Of a stretch of 64,000 nucleotides of DNA, positions 63,444 to 64,000 are shown in pieces. Position numbers and translations under genes: made by a program. The stretch is from positions 7,303,291 through 7,367,290 of the forward strand of contig CM037872.1 in assembly GCA_021292105.1 (NCBI GenBank). Reading direction: 5' to 3'. Source of the DNA: Anadara kagoshimensis (taxonomy: Eukaryota; Mollusca; Bivalvia; Arcoida; Arcidae). The notes under the pieces are model-generated. The model worked only from the letters and a program-made list of their open reading frames with translations. It did no database searches and was not told where the DNA came from. The stretch's first letter is position 1, and each line of letters begins with the position of its first letter.

Positions 63444-63737
63444 CATTAAGAGTTGTGTATCTTGGCGCTCACAAACAACCATTAAGAGCTTGTGTATCTT
63501 TGCGCTCACAAACAACCATTAAGATTTGGTGTATCTTGGCACTCACAAACAACCATTAAGCGTTTGTGTATATTGGCGCTCACAAACAACCATTAAGCGT
63601 TTGTGTATCTTGACGCTCACAAACAAACATAAAGAGTTTCTGTATCTTGGCGCTCACAAAAACCATTAAGTGTCGGTGTATCTTGGCGCTCAAAAACAAC
63701 CATTAAGAGCGTATGTACCTTGGCGCTCAAAAACACA
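63444..63737 (+). repeat. Eight-unit tandem repeat of 36-37 bases
   Basis: Units 'cattaagagtttgtgtatct' + 'tggcgctcacaaacaac' in eight copies with one to five changes each. On the minus strand it lies about 210 bases upstream of the peptide B ATG exon, in its 5'UTR intron or promoter. Confidence 0.95.
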
Positions 63738-63867
63738 TTTTGCAGTACAAAATACTTTATATCGAGTTTCATTTGAGATGTCCATGTAGTCAGTGACAAA
63801 GAAAACATTGATAATGGAAGTTTTACAATAGCAATAGTTCGGTATACATACATAACAAAATGCCTCC

Positions 63868-64000
63868 TAAACAACCTCAAAGTCTCAATTAACAACTGCC
63901 TAAGACAAATCCTAAAGCTCAGATGGCCAGAGAAAATCACCAACATTGAGATATATGAGAAGACCTATTAACAGCCTATAGAGATGGAGCTGTTAAAACG
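63868..64000 (+). mobile_element. LINE ORF2 fragment cut by the window edge
   Basis: One plus frame reads NNLKVSINNCLRQILKLRWP and EKITNIEIYEKTY, one stop, then QPIEMELLKR. N-x-C-L-R-x-I-L-x-x-x-W-P-x-x-I-x-N is the common segment near the C-terminus of endonuclease/RT LINE proteins. Continues to the right. Confidence 0.75.

Noticed and set aside
63444-63737. CRISPR-like array
   Set aside because: Units of 36-37 bases are contiguous without spacers, and the DNA is eukaryotic.

Overview
This is AT-rich nuclear DNA from an animal, most likely a bivalve or other mollusc. The reasons are GT-AG introns of hundreds to thousands of bases, an animal-type haem peroxidase, heavy loading with tRNA-derived SINEs, MITEs and 5'-truncated retroelement ends, and a polypyrimidine-rich 'ttatacccccc' repeat of a style seen in bivalve genomes. 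The species cannot be fixed from the sequence alone.

Three protein genes can be supported. (1) Bases 16890-37988 (+) hold a 14-exon gene for a secreted animal haem peroxidase of about 678 residues. The signal peptide, distal Asp-His, catalytic Arg and haem-linking Glu, proximal His, calcium loop and the NIQRGRDHG signature are all present. The one problem is a reading-frame mismatch between the obvious exon 2 donor and exon 3 acceptor. (2) Bases 54894-57677 (+) hold a small secreted-peptide gene encoding 67 residues. (3) Bases 60813-63234 (-) hold a second small secreted-peptide gene encoding 58 residues. Genes 2 and 3 point toward each other, have the same exon layout (an intron a few bases before ATG, a phase-1 intron after the signal-peptide exon, one short last exon), and their mature parts align without gaps at about 40% identity. 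They look like paralogues of an unrecognised peptide family.

Layout: 1-3255 is a large imperfect fold-back element carrying broken coding remnants. 3400-9990 is gene-free and filled with retroelement ends and MITEs. 9990-12870 holds two successive tandem arrays (about 150-bp and about 165-bp units). 12870-16880 is repeats and poly-A tracts. 16890-37988 is the peroxidase gene, whose introns hold partial exon duplications, a 24-copy minisatellite, a fold-back built from a palindromic 16-mer, SINEs and MITEs. 38000-54690 is about 16.7 kb with no gene I can support, containing one longer reverse-transcriptase copy, SINEs and several hairpins. 54690-63300 holds the convergent peptide genes. 63444-63737 is an eight-unit tandem repeat, and the right edge enters a LINE fragment.

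The dispersed repeats fall into a few families: an RT-3'-end family (about 20 copies, one keeping part of the RT domain), SINE-A (about 18 copies), SINE-B (2 copies with target-site duplications), a TA-target MITE-1 (9 copies), MITE-2 (4-5 copies), MITE-3 (more than 10 copies), MITE-4 (2 copies, both nested in MITE-3) and long hairpins with GC-rich tips. Family names here are working labels for this window only.
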